From the NCBI RefSeq assembly GCF_004217135.1, contig NZ_SHKK01000001.1:4154001-4218000 (forward strand): a stretch of 64,000 nucleotides of DNA, given 5' to 3'. The notes beneath the pieces are model-generated. The model saw nothing but the letters and a program-made list of their open reading frames with translations. It was not told the DNA's origin and did not search any database. The DNA comes from Micromonospora violae. Lineage in GTDB: Bacteria; Actinomycetota; Actinomycetes; Mycobacteriales; Micromonosporaceae. Positions 32,148 through 43,620 of this stretch are shown here, piece after piece (positions within the stretch are counted from its first letter, which is position 1; every line of letters starts with the position of its first letter). Position numbers and translations under genes: made by a program.

Positions 32148-34028
32148 CTAGAGGCCTCCCGCAGCCTGCTCGCGCAGCGCCCGGGCGTGCTGCTCCAACG
32201 AGAGCAGCTCACCGAAGGCGGCGAAGTACTCGTCCTTGTTGTTGACCGGGTTGATGCGCTGGATGCGGGACTTGAGGTCCCGGACGCGGGCGGTCACCGA
32301 CCCGAACTGCACCCGGGCCATGGTGATCGACACGTAGCGCGGGTCCGGTTCGCCGTCGATCCGCAGTGGTTCGACGGCCAACTCACCGACCAGCGCCGCG
32401 GACGCCAGGTCGTCGCAGGCGTCGCGGACCGATTCGATCCAGACCGCGCCGCCGGTCGCCGACGCGGCACCGCCGGCCGCCGCGATGGCCGTCCGCACCG
32501 CCACGTGCACGGGGTGGCGGTACTCCGTCGCCTCGACCGCGTCGAACATCGGCCCGGCCAGGACCGGTTGCTGGAGGGCGAGCTTCAGCGCCTCCCGCTC
32601 GACCATCGACTGCGGGCTGTCCACGGCGGGCTCCGGGCGGGCCGAGGTGGGCCGGGTGGCGGGGGTGGCCTCGCGGGTGCCGGGCGGCCCGGTGTTGGCG
32701 GCGGCGAGCACCGCCCGCTGCACCGGCTCGATCTCCATCCCGAGGTCCATGGCGAGCTTGCGGACGTACTCTGGACGCTTTTCCCGGTCTTTGAGGCGCG
32801 CGACCAGCGGCGCGGCCTGCCGCATCGCCTCGACCCGGCCGTCGACGGTGTCCAGGTCGAAGCGGCCGATCACGTGGCGCAGCGCGAAGTCGACAAGCGG
32901 CTCGCGGCGCGCGACCAGGTCGCGCACCGCCAGGTCGCCCTTGGCCAGCCGCAGATCACACGGGTCCATGCTGTCCGGGCTGACCGCGATGAACGTGCGG
33001 CCGACGAAACGCTGATCATCTTCGAAGGCGCGCAGCGCGGCCTTCTGCCCGGCGGCGTCACCGTCGAAGGTGAAGATGATCTCGCCGGCCACCTCGTCAC
33101 TGTCGAACAGGAGCCGACGCAGCACCGAGATGTGGTCCGCGGCGAAGGCGGTGCCGCAGGTCGCCACCGCCGTGGTCACCCCGGCGAGGTGGCAGGCCAT
33201 CACGTCGGTGTAACCCTCGACGATCACCGCCCGGCCCTGCTTGGCGATCTCCCGTTTGGCCTGGTCGATGCCGTAGAGCACGTGCGACTTCTTGTAGATC
33301 GGCGTCTCGGGGGTGTTCAGGTACTTCGGGCCGTCGTCATCGTCGAAGAGTTTGCGGGCACCGAAGCCGATCACGTCGCCCGCGAGGTCGCGGATCGGCC
33401 AGAGCAGCCGGCGGCGGAACCGGTCGATCAACGAACCGGAGCGGGCCTCCCGGGACAGCCCGGCCGTGACCAACTCCTGGTGGGTGAAGCCCTGCTGGCG
33501 CAGGTGCTTGGTGAGCAGGTCCCAACCCTCCGGCGCGAACCCACAGCCGTAACGCTCGGCGGCGGCCCGGTCGAAGCCCCGTCGGGCGAGGAACTCCCGG
33601 GCCGGTCGGGCACCGGCGGTGCTCAGTTGCGCGCGGTAGAACTCGACGGCGGCGGCGTGCGCGGCGACCAGGCGCTGCCGCTGACCCTGCTGCGGGCGGG
33701 GGCGCGGAGTGCCCCGGTCGTCCTCGATGTAGCGCAGCTGGATGCCGGCCCGACCGGCCAGCCGCTCGACGGACTCCACGAAGCTCAGGTGGTCGGCGTC
33801 CATCAGGAACTTGATCGCGTCACCGCCGGCCCCGCAGCCGAAGCAGTACCAGACATTACGGGCCGGAGAGACGTTGAACGACGGGCTCTTCTCGTCGTGG
33901 AACGGGCACAGACCCTTGAGGTTGCCGCCACCGGCGGACTTCAGGGTGACCGTCTCGGAGATCACATCCCCGATCGAGGTGCGTTCCCGGACCAGTGCGA
34001 TGTCCTCGTCTCGGATCCGCCCAGCCAT
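32148..34028 (-). CDS. dnaG: DNA primase
   Basis: A 626-residue primase that makes RNA primers at replication forks. The N-terminal CHC2 zinc finger (CPFHDEKSPSFNV ... YCFGCGAGGD), the RNA-polymerase core with the ATP/metal-binding Toprim motif VIVEGYTDVMACHLAG and FTFDGDAAGQKAA, and a C-terminal helicase-binding region with DUF-type helices (to ELLSLEQHARALREQA) are all present. The length is normal for actinobacteria. The start is the ATG at 34028 with GAGGGGG upstream; 43 further upstream codons are open but unsupported. Divergent from the LtrA gene across 135 bp. Confidence 0.97.
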   Translation of the reverse strand: MAGRIRDEDIALVRERTSIGDVISETVTLKSAGGGNLKGLCPFHDEKSPSFNVSPARNVWYCFGCGAGGDAIKFLMDADHLSFVESVERLAGRAGIQLRYIEDDRGTPRPRPQQGQRQRLVAAHAAAVEFYRAQLSTAGARPAREFLARRGFDRAAAERYGCGFAPEGWDLLTKHLRQQGFTHQELVTAGLSREARSGSLIDRFRRRLLWPIRDLAGDVIGFGARKLFDDDDGPKYLNTPETPIYKKSHVLYGIDQAKREIAKQGRAVIVEGYTDVMACHLAGVTTAVATCGTAFAADHISVLRRLLFDSDEVAGEIIFTFDGDAAGQKAALRAFEDDQRFVGRTFIAVSPDSMDPCDLRLAKGDLAVRDLVARREPLVDFALRHVIGRFDLDTVDGRVEAMRQAAPLVARLKDREKRPEYVRKLAMDLGMEIEPVQRAVLAAANTGPPGTREATPATRPTSARPEPAVDSPQSMVEREALKLALQQPVLAGPMFDAVEATEYRHPVHVAVRTAIAAAGGAASATGGAVWIESVRDACDDLASAALVGELAVEPLRIDGEPDPRYVSITMARVQFGSVTARVRDLKSRIQRINPVNNKDEYFAAFGELLSLEQHARALREQAAGGL

Positions 34029-34163
34029 GCGCCACCCCCTCGCCGTACATCCTGCCCTGCCGGACCGACGACACGCCGGCCGGGGGACGCCGGTGTGGCG
34101 ACCACCGCTGCCGGCTGGGCGGTTCCGGCCCGCGGGCCGGGCACGCGCGGGGACCATGACCAG

Positions 34164-35369
34164 ATGCGCCGGGTACGGACCCCAACCCTCCGCCTGCCGA
34201 CCTGGTTGGCCGGCCGGGTCGGGCTACCCGCACAGACCCCGGCGGCGGACGAGGCCGGCCACCGCCACGCCACCTGGCTGGAACTCTTCCTCGACCTCAT
34301 CTTCGTGTACGCGCTGGCGGCCGTGGTGAACCGGCTGGGCGAGCGGCCGGACCCGTCGCCGCCGGCCGTGCTGGCGGTGATCGGGCTCTTCGTGGTGGTC
34401 CAGTGGGCCTGGATGGGGCAGGTCTACTACGACACCCGGTTCGACCCGGACGACGCGCTGCACCGGCTGCTGGTGCTTGTCGCGTTGGTCGGCGCGGGCG
34501 CGATGACGCTCGGGGTCGACGAGGTTCCGGAGAGCGTGCTCCTGCCGGTCGGGTACCTGATCGTGCGGGGTGTGCTGCTCCTGCTGTACCTGCGGGCCCG
34601 TCCGACCGGCCCGATGGCCCGGCTGGTGACGACGGTCTACCTGATCGGGTTCGGGTCGGGTTGGGCGCTCTGGCTGGTGTCGCTGGCCGTGCCCACCAGG
34701 ATGCGCCCGGTCCTGTGGATCGTCGCGATGGTGATCGAGCTGGCCACGCCCTGGGTCGGGGTGCGCTGGCTCAACCGCTTTCCGGTGGACAACCGGCACC
34801 TGCCGGAACGGATCGGGCAGTTCACCATCATCGTGCTGGGCAGCGCGCTGGCCAGCCTGCTCTTCGCGGTGCCGGACCACCCCCCACCGCACATGATCCT
34901 CACCGCCGGGTTGGCCTTCCTGATCCCGGCAGCGGTCTGGTGGGTCTACACCACCTTCGTCACCACCCGGCTGACGCAGAGCCGGCTGCGCGGCGGACAG
35001 GCGTACAGCTACCTGCACATTCCGCTCGGCGGTGCGCTGTTGCTGCTCGGCTGGGCGCTCGGGCAGGTGGTCCGGCTGGTCGACGACAACGCGGACCGGC
35101 TGCCGCTGGAGCTGCGGCTGTTGCTGGGCGCGTCGATGGTGGTGTGGACGGTCTGCGGGCTCGCCCTCTACTGGCTGTGGACCCGACCGACCACCGCCCG
35201 GCTGGCGATAGCCGCCTACGGGGTGACCGCGGTCTGCCTGATCACCACGACGGTGCACGAGCCGAGGTTGATGCTGTCGCTGCTCTCCCTGGCGGTCGTC
35301 GTCTACGCCGTACTGCTCAGCCGACGCCTCGCCCGGGCCGGCGAGGAGATGCGTACGCCCGAGGGATGA
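34164..35369 (+). CDS. Low-temperature-requirement A (LtrA)-family membrane protein
   Basis: A 401-residue polytopic membrane protein with about eleven helices. Typical LtrA features are HATWLELFLDLIFVYALAAV near the start, FVVVQWAWMGQVYYDTRFDPDD, ERIGQFTIIVLGSAL and YSYLHIPLGGALLLLGWALG. The family was named from a Listeria cold-growth mutant; its biochemical role is unknown. The ATG at 34164 has GGGGA about ten bases upstream. It converges on the siderophore-interacting gene with only seven bases between the stops. Confidence 0.88.
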   Translation: MRRVRTPTLRLPTWLAGRVGLPAQTPAADEAGHRHATWLELFLDLIFVYALAAVVNRLGERPDPSPPAVLAVIGLFVVVQWAWMGQVYYDTRFDPDDALHRLLVLVALVGAGAMTLGVDEVPESVLLPVGYLIVRGVLLLLYLRARPTGPMARLVTTVYLIGFGSGWALWLVSLAVPTRMRPVLWIVAMVIELATPWVGVRWLNRFPVDNRHLPERIGQFTIIVLGSALASLLFAVPDHPPPHMILTAGLAFLIPAAVWWVYTTFVTTRLTQSRLRGGQAYSYLHIPLGGALLLLGWALGQVVRLVDDNADRLPLELRLLLGASMVVWTVCGLALYWLWTRPTTARLAIAAYGVTAVCLITTTVHEPRLMLSLLSLAVVVYAVLLSRRLARAGEEMRTPEG

Positions 35370-35376
35370 CCGCCGC

Positions 35377-36225
35377 TCAGGCCGCCGCGGCCGGCTCCGG
35401 GACGGCGACCTCCTCGGCCGCCACCTGCTGGTTCCAGTCGGCCTTGGTGGAGCGCCAGCCCTCGTCGTCCATGCCGCGCCGCCAGTAGCCGGAGATGGAG
35501 AGCCGGTCGAGGGGTACCCCCCGCTCACCGCGCAGCAACCGGCGCAACTCCCGGACGCAGGCGGCCTCGCCGTGCACGAACGCGTGCACCTGGCCCGCCG
35601 GGAACTCCAACGCCCGCACCGCTTCGACCAGCGCCTCGCCCACCGGGCGTTCGCCGCGATGCAACCAGGTCAGCTCGACCTTCCCGGGGCTGAGCAGCGG
35701 CTGCTGCTCAGCCGGGTCGGCGATCTCCACGAAGACGTGGGCCGGGGCGCCCACGGGCAGGCGCTCGCACGCGGCGGCGATCGCCGGCAGCGCGCTCTCG
35801 TCACCGACCAGCAGGTGCCAGTCCGCGTCCGGGCTCGGGGCGTACGCGCCACCCGGGCCGACGAAGTGCACCGGATCGCCGGGGCCCAGCGCGGCAGCCC
35901 ACGGGCCGGCCAACCCCTCGTCACCGTGGTACACGACGTCGACGGTCAGCTCCCCGGCCAGCGGATCCCAGCGCCGCACCGTGTACGCGCGCAGCCGAGG
36001 CCACTGCTGCCGGGGCAGGTCCCGGCGGATCGCGGCGAGGTCCAACGGCTGCGGGTACGCGACACCCGGCTGCGGGAACACCACCTTGATGTAGTGGTCG
36101 GTGAACTCGCCCACCGGCAGGCCGACCAGTTCGTCCCCACCGAGGACGAGCCGGATCAGGTGCGGGGTGGGCCGCTCGGTGCGCAGCACCTGGGCCGAGG
36201 TGACGTTCCTGGGACGTTCCGTCAT
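35377..36225 (-). CDS. Siderophore-interacting protein (FAD-dependent ferric-siderophore reductase)
   Basis: A 282-residue flavoprotein of the ViuB/YqjH family that reduces iron inside imported siderophores. Features are the FAD-binding LRAYTVRRWDP, HGDEGLAGPWAAAL, GPGGAYAPSPDADWHLLVGDESALPAI and the C-terminal SISGYWRRGMDDEGWR. The start ATG is immediately preceded by a DtxR/IdeR-like iron box (36226-36244) that also holds a likely -10 box (TAGCCT, seven bases before ATG), so the transcript is probably leaderless and repressed when iron is plentiful. No siderophore genes are adjacent. Confidence 0.93.
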   Translation of the reverse strand: MTERPRNVTSAQVLRTERPTPHLIRLVLGGDELVGLPVGEFTDHYIKVVFPQPGVAYPQPLDLAAIRRDLPRQQWPRLRAYTVRRWDPLAGELTVDVVYHGDEGLAGPWAAALGPGDPVHFVGPGGAYAPSPDADWHLLVGDESALPAIAAACERLPVGAPAHVFVEIADPAEQQPLLSPGKVELTWLHRGERPVGEALVEAVRALEFPAGQVHAFVHGEAACVRELRRLLRGERGVPLDRLSISGYWRRGMDDEGWRSTKADWNQQVAAEEVAVPEPAAAA

Positions 36226-36244
36226 ATCAGTTAGGCTAACCTAA
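36226..36244 (-). promoter_or_regulatory. Iron box (DtxR/IdeR/DmdR1-type operator)
   Basis: ATCAGTTAGGCTAACCTAA matches the 19-bp consensus TTAGGTTAGGCTAACCTAA at 16 positions, with the inner 15 bases identical. It abuts the siderophore-interacting gene's ATG and overlaps the stop codon (36241-36243) of dgt. Confidence 0.9.
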
Positions 36245-37506
36245 GCTGACGCGTGCGCGACCGGCGGTGCACCCCCGCCGACCAGCCGGGTGTGCCAGGT
36301 CACCGCCGCCGAGTCGGTGAGCGAAGCCACCTGATCGATCACCACCCGCAGTTTGGCCGCGTCGTCCGGGGCGGCCCGCCACAGCGGGGCGAAGATCGGG
36401 TCGAGCCCGTCCGGCGCACGCCGGACCAGCGCGGCAACCACTTCGGCCAGCATCGTCCGCTGCCGCTCGTAACGGCCCCGGAAACCGGTGCGACGCATCA
36501 CGTACCGCAGCGCGATGCCCTTGAGCAGGGCGCACTGCGCCCGGACCAGTCGAGGCACCACCAGGTCAGCGCCGTAGCGGCGGTGCGGGCCCGGACCGAA
36601 GCGCTCCTCCGTGGCAGCCACCGCCGCCGACACGAACAACCCGGTCACCCCGCTGGTGGTGGCCTTCAACGCGACCTGCGCCCGGTGACTGCCGTCATAC
36701 CCGACCAACGGGGCGAGCAGCGGACCGGCCAGCAGATCGACAAGCACCTCGGCCAGGTCCTCCGCCGACTCCCCGGAGTAGGCGCCGGCCACGTCGGCGC
36801 AGAGCGCGGCCCGCTCGTCGGCGTCGGTCAGCAGCGGGTGCAACGTGACGTACCCGCCGTGAATCCCGTCCTCCACGTCGTGCACCGAGTACGCGACATC
36901 GTCGGCCCAGTCCATCACCTGGGCCTCCAGGCAACGCCGGTCACCGGGCGCGCCGGCCCGGATCCAGTCGAAGACGGCCAGGTCGTCGGCGTACACCCCG
37001 AACTTGCGCTCCCCCGGCCGACGCGGCCACGGATATTTGCCGATCGCGTCCAACGACGCCCGGGTCAGGTTCAGCCCCGCCGACGAACCGTCCGGGGCGA
37101 GCACCTTCGCCTCCAGACGGGTCAACACCCGCAGGGTCTGCGCGTTGCCCTCGAAACCGCCGCACGGCGTGGCGAGCAGGTCAAGCGCGGCCTCACCGTT
37201 GTGCCCGAACGGCGGGTGCCCGAGGTCGTGCGCGAGCCCCGCCACGTCCACCACATCCGGGTCGCAGCCCAGCCGGGCACCCATCTCCCGGGCGATCTGA
37301 GCCACCTCCAGCGAATGCGTCAGCCGCGTACGCAGGAAGTCGTCAGTGCCGGCGGTGTGCACCTGAGTCTTGGTCGCCAGCCGACGAAACGCCGCCGAGT
37401 GCAGCACCCGGGCCCGGTCGCGCTCGTACGGCGACCGGCGGTGCCCGGTGTCCTTGGGCGGCTCCTCGACCAACCGCGCGTCCGCCGCGTCACTCCTGCC
37501 GAGCAT
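36241..37506 (-). CDS. dgt: Deoxyguanosinetriphosphate triphosphohydrolase-like HD protein
   Basis: A 421-residue HD-domain dNTPase that splits dNTPs into nucleoside and triphosphate. Metal-site residues are in place: TRLTHSLEVAQIAREMG (first His), GLAHDLGHPPFGHNGE (the HD pair and later His) and MDWADDVAYSVHDVEDG (last Asp). RSPYERDRARVLHSAAFRRL is the typical start of the family. The ATG at 37506 lies inside the end of the VOC gene (17-nt overlap). The last codon falls within the iron box of the next gene. Confidence 0.93.
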   Translation of the reverse strand: MLGRSDAADARLVEEPPKDTGHRRSPYERDRARVLHSAAFRRLATKTQVHTAGTDDFLRTRLTHSLEVAQIAREMGARLGCDPDVVDVAGLAHDLGHPPFGHNGEAALDLLATPCGGFEGNAQTLRVLTRLEAKVLAPDGSSAGLNLTRASLDAIGKYPWPRRPGERKFGVYADDLAVFDWIRAGAPGDRRCLEAQVMDWADDVAYSVHDVEDGIHGGYVTLHPLLTDADERAALCADVAGAYSGESAEDLAEVLVDLLAGPLLAPLVGYDGSHRAQVALKATTSGVTGLFVSAAVAATEERFGPGPHRRYGADLVVPRLVRAQCALLKGIALRYVMRRTGFRGRYERQRTMLAEVVAALVRRAPDGLDPIFAPLWRAAPDDAAKLRVVIDQVASLTDSAAVTWHTRLVGGGAPPVAHASA

Positions 37507-37843
37507 GTAACACGCAGAACTCGTTGCCCTCCGGGTCGGCCAGCACCGTCCACTCGACGTCACCCTGACCGATGTCGACGTGCCGTGCGCCCATGTCGAC
37601 CAGGCGCTCGACCTCGGCTTCCTGGTCGGCGGGGCGCAGGTCGAGGTGCAGCCGGTTCTTGCGCTCCTTGCCCTCGGCCACCGGGCCGAAGAACAGGGCG
37701 GGCACCTGGCCCGGAGACTGGCGGATCTCCACGCCGCTCGGGGTCTCGGTGACGACCTGATAGCCGAGCGCCTCGGCCCACCAACGGGCCAGTCGGGCTG
37801 GATCGCGGGCGTCGACAGTCAGGCTCTCCCAGACGCTGGTCAT
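37490..37843 (-). CDS. VOC-superfamily (glyoxalase-like) protein
   Basis: A 117-residue single vicinal-oxygen-chelate domain. SLTVDARDPARLARWWAEALGY at the start, RLHLDLRPADQEAEVERLVDMGA in the middle and WTVLADPEGNEFCVL at the end are typical of the actinobacterial glyoxalase/bleomycin-resistance-like family. The function is unknown. GGAAGAGG precedes the ATG. Overlap with dgt shows co-transcription. Confidence 0.88.
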   Translation of the reverse strand: MTSVWESLTVDARDPARLARWWAEALGYQVVTETPSGVEIRQSPGQVPALFFGPVAEGKERKNRLHLDLRPADQEAEVERLVDMGARHVDIGQGDVEWTVLADPEGNEFCVLHARQE

Positions 37844-38096
37844 GCAGTCACCTCTTCCCGTTCGACGCGGCGCCCAATCCGCCGTGTGCGAGCGAGCCAA
37901 GATTACGCCCGCCAGCACTGCCCGACCGGCCCACGACGCATCGACGAGGGGCACACAACCACCGATCGGCCCCCAGTTGCCAACCGATCGCCGAGGGTTA
38001 CGGGCTCGCGGCCCGAAGTGGCCGCCGGTAGCGTTCCCAGTGCGGAACGTGACCAGCCGACTGACACGCAGAGCCGACCGGTGAGGGGTAACGCTC

Positions 38097-38597
38097 GTGG
38101 ACGCAGACACGGTGATGGGAACGGAGCTACGCGGGCTGCGTCAGCGCCGACCCGACATCGCCGGGACGGTGCTGGCCGGCACCGACGGGCTGCTCATCTC
38201 CAGTGACCTGCCCAGCACCGACGCCACCCACCTCGCCGCGCTCGCCGCCGCGAGCTTCGGGCTCGGTCACCGGGTCGCCGACACCGTCCGGCAGGGTGAG
38301 TTCCGGGAGTCGGTCGTGTGCACCACCACCGGCTGCGTGGTGACCTACCCGGCCGGGCGCAGCGCCCTGTTGACCCTCGTCACCGTGTCGGCAGTGGGTG
38401 ACTTGGAGGCGCTGCACGAGGATGCCCGCGCGGTGGCCCGGCGTGCGGGGTCGTACCTGGACGTCCGTGGCGGCGGCATCGGCGCGGCCTCCGTGCCGGA
38501 CGCACACGCCCCGCTCGCCACGCGTACCCCGATGGCGACCCTGCCGGCGCAGCTGCGCCGCTCGTCCCGACCCACCTGGCGTCGTCCGCCGATCTGA
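38097..38597 (+). CDS. Roadblock/LC7-domain protein
   Basis: A 166-residue protein with a roadblock/LC7 domain over the first ~120 residues (IAGTVLAGTDGLLISSDLP, THLAALAAASFGLGHRVAD, VVTYPAGRSALLTLVTVS). Such proteins regulate small Ras-like GTPases; in actinomycetes they usually belong to four-gene 'conservon' operons. Here the kinase, DUF742 and GTPase partners are absent, so it is an orphan. The C-terminal ~40 residues are basic and disordered. GAGGGG precedes the GTG. Confidence 0.85.
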   Translation: MDADTVMGTELRGLRQRRPDIAGTVLAGTDGLLISSDLPSTDATHLAALAAASFGLGHRVADTVRQGEFRESVVCTTTGCVVTYPAGRSALLTLVTVSAVGDLEALHEDARAVARRAGSYLDVRGGGIGAASVPDAHAPLATRTPMATLPAQLRRSSRPTWRRPPI

Positions 38598-38601
38598 AGG
38601 C

Positions 38602-38631
38602 CGGCGGCGGCCGAACGACCGACCGCCGCCG
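38602..38631. terminator. Bidirectional GC hairpin between convergent genes
   Basis: CGGCGGCGG (38602-38610) pairs with CCGCCGCCG (38623-38631) across a 12-base loop, between the roadblock stop and the ppdK stop. Confidence 0.65.
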
Positions 38632-38638
38632 ACGTGCG

Positions 38639-41347
<2,709 letters not shown>

Positions 41348-41663
41348 CAGAGCCTCCACAACACACGCGCCGGATAGACACTTAACGAAGGTTCAGTTTC
41401 TTCTTCCCCGGGACGGACCGCCGGTAATCCCGGGGTCGCCGCCGATCGGTGGGCGAAGGTTAAGCGAACATCGAGTGACCTGGGACCGTTCGGTGACAAT
41501 TGGCACAGCCATCACGACTATCCGTGTTCGTACCGGTTTTTGGGAACGCTTCCACGCGCACCATCACGCATCCCGGCTGAGCGTCGTACGCTTGACGGCA
41601 CGCCAGCCGGTGAACCTCACTTTTGCCATAACCGACGCGAATACACCCCCCGGAGTCGCCGCC
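41348..41663. other. Divergent promoter spacer between ppdK and the hexosaminidase gene
   Basis: About 316 bp with lower GC than the surroundings. It contains a LacI-type operator-like site at 41541-41554 and a TTGACG (41592) that could be a -35 element, without a clear -10. No small gene is convincing. Confidence 0.5.
41541..41554 (+). promoter_or_regulatory. TGGGAACGCTTCCA, LacI-family operator-like site
   Basis: This 14-mer differs at two positions from the CebR-type consensus TGGGAGCGCTCCCA and has the central CG typical of LacI-family sites. It lies 110 bp upstream of the GH20 gene, suggesting induction by its sugar. Confidence 0.5.
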
Positions 41664-43331
41664 GTGCCGACCACCCCCTCCCCCGGTCCGACCGCCGTTC
41701 CCGCCCCGCTGTCGGCGGCGGAACCGGACGCGGCAACCCTGGCCCGCACGGCCGAACAGACCGCGAGCGCGTTGCTCGCCCCGTCCGCCCCACACCGGCT
41801 GGCCGACGTCGTGCCCGCCCCGCAGCAGGTCCAGCCGGACCCGACCGAAGGCTGGACGCTCCCCGCCGAAGCGGTCATCGTGGCCAGCGCCGAGCCCGCC
41901 GCGCTGGCGGTCGCCGAGCAGCTCGCCCAACTCCTGCGCCCGGCCACCGGATACCCCCTGCCGGTCACCGACGCCACCGCGCCGGAGCCCGCCGGCGGCA
42001 TCGCGCTGGTCCTGGACGAGACCGTCGACCTCGGCGCGGAGGGTTACCGACTCGACATCACCACCGCCGGGGTACGCGTCACCGCCACCACCGCCGCCGG
42101 CCTCTTCTACGGCGCACAGACGCTGCGTCAACTCTTCCCAGCGGCGATCGAGAGCCCGCACCCGGTCACCGAACGCTGGGCACTGCCCGGCGGGACGATC
42201 ACCGACGCACCCCGGTTCCCCTACCGGGGCGCGATGCTCGACGTCGCGCGGCACTTCTTCGCCGTCGAGGACGTGCTACGGGTGGTCGACCACCTGGCCC
42301 GCTACAAGCTCAACCACCTGCACCTGCACCTCACCGACGACCAGGGTTGGCGGATCGCCGTCGACTCCTGGCCGAAGCTGACCACCGTCGGCGCGACGAC
42401 CGAGGTCGGCGGCGGCCCCGGCGGGCACTACACGAAGGCCGACTACACCCGGATCGTCTCCTACGCGGCCGCCCGCCACATCACCGTCGTCCCGGAGATC
42501 GACCTCCCGGGGCACACCAACTCGGCGCTGGTCGCCTACCCCGAGCTGGCACCAGACAAGGTCGCACCGCCGCCGTACACGGGCACCGAGGTCGGCTTCA
42601 GCTACGTCGACCCGGCCGACGAGCGCACGTACGACTTCATCGCCGACGTGTTGGGTGAGGTGGCCGCACTCACCCCCGGCCCCTGGCTGCACATCGGCGG
42701 CGACGAGGCGTTCAAGGTGAAGGGCGAGGTCTACACCGGGTTCGTCGAGCGGGTCCAGCGCATCGTGGCCGACCTCGGCAAGACCGTCGTCGGCTGGCAC
42801 CAGCTCGCGCCGGCCGCCCACCTCGACGGACGGGTCCTGCAATGGTGGGGCACGAACGGCGAAGACCCCACCACCGCCGACGCCGTACGCCGAGGCGCCC
42901 AGCTGATCGTCTCCCCCGGAAACCACGCCTACCTGGACATGAAGTACGCCCCGGACACCCCGATCGGGCACGACTGGGCGGGCCTCATCGACGTGCACAA
43001 GGCGTACGACTGGGATCCGGGCACGCACGTGGCTGGCGTACCCACCGAGGCGGTTCTCGGTGTGGAAGCCCCGCTCTGGACCGAATCGGTCACCTCGCTG
43101 GCCGACATCGAACTGCTGCTCCTGCCCCGCCTCCCGGCCATCGCCGAACTCGGCTGGTCACCCCGCTCGACCCATGACTGGGCCGGCTTCCGCGACCGCC
43201 TGGCCGGCCAGGGCCCGCGCTGGACGACAGCAGGGATCACCTTCCACCGCGCACCCGAGGTCCCCTGGTCGACCGCACCGGCCATCCCGGCACAGCGCAA
43301 CGCCCCACAAACCGACACCGCGACCCCCTGA
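41664..43331 (+). CDS. GH20 beta-N-acetylhexosaminidase
   Basis: A roughly 555-residue glycoside hydrolase that releases terminal N-acetylhexosamine from chitin or peptidoglycan fragments. An N-terminal GH20b domain (PAPQQVQPDPTEGWTLP ... GLFYGAQTLRQLFP) precedes the catalytic barrel with GAMLDVARHFFAVEDVLRVV, HLHLTDDQGWRIAVDSWP and the catalytic pair in LHIGGDEAF (Asp-Glu). No signal peptide is evident from the chosen start, so it may act inside the cell on imported oligosaccharides. The start is uncertain: GTG 41664 has GGAG at suitable distance; an open frame reaches back to an ATG at 41475 but would run through the operator-like site. Confidence 0.88.
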   Translation: MPTTPSPGPTAVPAPLSAAEPDAATLARTAEQTASALLAPSAPHRLADVVPAPQQVQPDPTEGWTLPAEAVIVASAEPAALAVAEQLAQLLRPATGYPLPVTDATAPEPAGGIALVLDETVDLGAEGYRLDITTAGVRVTATTAAGLFYGAQTLRQLFPAAIESPHPVTERWALPGGTITDAPRFPYRGAMLDVARHFFAVEDVLRVVDHLARYKLNHLHLHLTDDQGWRIAVDSWPKLTTVGATTEVGGGPGGHYTKADYTRIVSYAAARHITVVPEIDLPGHTNSALVAYPELAPDKVAPPPYTGTEVGFSYVDPADERTYDFIADVLGEVAALTPGPWLHIGGDEAFKVKGEVYTGFVERVQRIVADLGKTVVGWHQLAPAAHLDGRVLQWWGTNGEDPTTADAVRRGAQLIVSPGNHAYLDMKYAPDTPIGHDWAGLIDVHKAYDWDPGTHVAGVPTEAVLGVEAPLWTESVTSLADIELLLLPRLPAIAELGWSPRSTHDWAGFRDRLAGQGPRWTTAGITFHRAPEVPWSTAPAIPAQRNAPQTDTATP

Positions 43332-43342
43332 CCTCCGACTCC

Positions 43343-43477
43343 GACTCGGATCGGTCCGCCCCGGCGCTCCGGCTCGGATCGGTCCGCCCCGGCGCTCCGG
43401 CTCGGATCGGTCCGCCCCGGCGCTCCGATCCGGGCCGGCGCTCCGATCCGGGCCGGCGCTCCGATCCGGGCCAGGCC
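43343..43477. repeat. Two-tier tandem repeat: 3 x 28 bp then 2-3 x 18 bp
   Basis: Units 43343-43370, 43371-43398 and 43399-43426 are near-identical 28-mers (GCTCGGATCGGTCCGCCCCG core). They are followed by 18-mers at 43427-43444 and 43445-43462 (GATCCGGGCCGGCGCTCC) and a broken third. The 18-mer looks like a 28-mer with a ten-base deletion, since both end in GGCGCTCC. Confidence 0.9.
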
Positions 43478-43535
43478 ACTCCACCCGGCACTGCGCCCCG
43501 CGTCGCCCGGTCCCGGTGCCCAAACGGCGCAGACC

Positions 43536-43620
43536 GGCGTGATCCACTCGGCTTTCATGAAGTCGGGGCATCCCGGGCACCGGGACACCGCGGTTTTCAG
43601 GAACCTGAGCCGATCACGCC
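43536..43620. repeat. Palindromic repeat, family A copy 3
   Basis: An 85-bp imperfect palindrome with outer arms GGCGTGATC / GATCACGCC and inner ACTCGGCTTTCATGAAGTCG type sequence. The left arm is nearly the same as the arms of 25487-25593 and 27081-27155. Confidence 0.85.

Noticed and set aside
31788..34163. N-terminal extension of the LtrA frame through dnaG and the hypothetical gene
   Set aside because: The extended part is antisense to dnaG; LtrA homologues start at the position corresponding to 34164.
41475..41663. N-terminal extension of the hexosaminidase from an ATG at 41475
   Set aside because: It has no signal peptide or ribosome site, is unlike GH20 N-termini, and would cover the operator-like palindrome.
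43343..43477. CRISPR array
   Set aside because: The repeats are directly adjacent with no unique spacers, unit length changes from 28 to 18 bp, and no cas genes are present.
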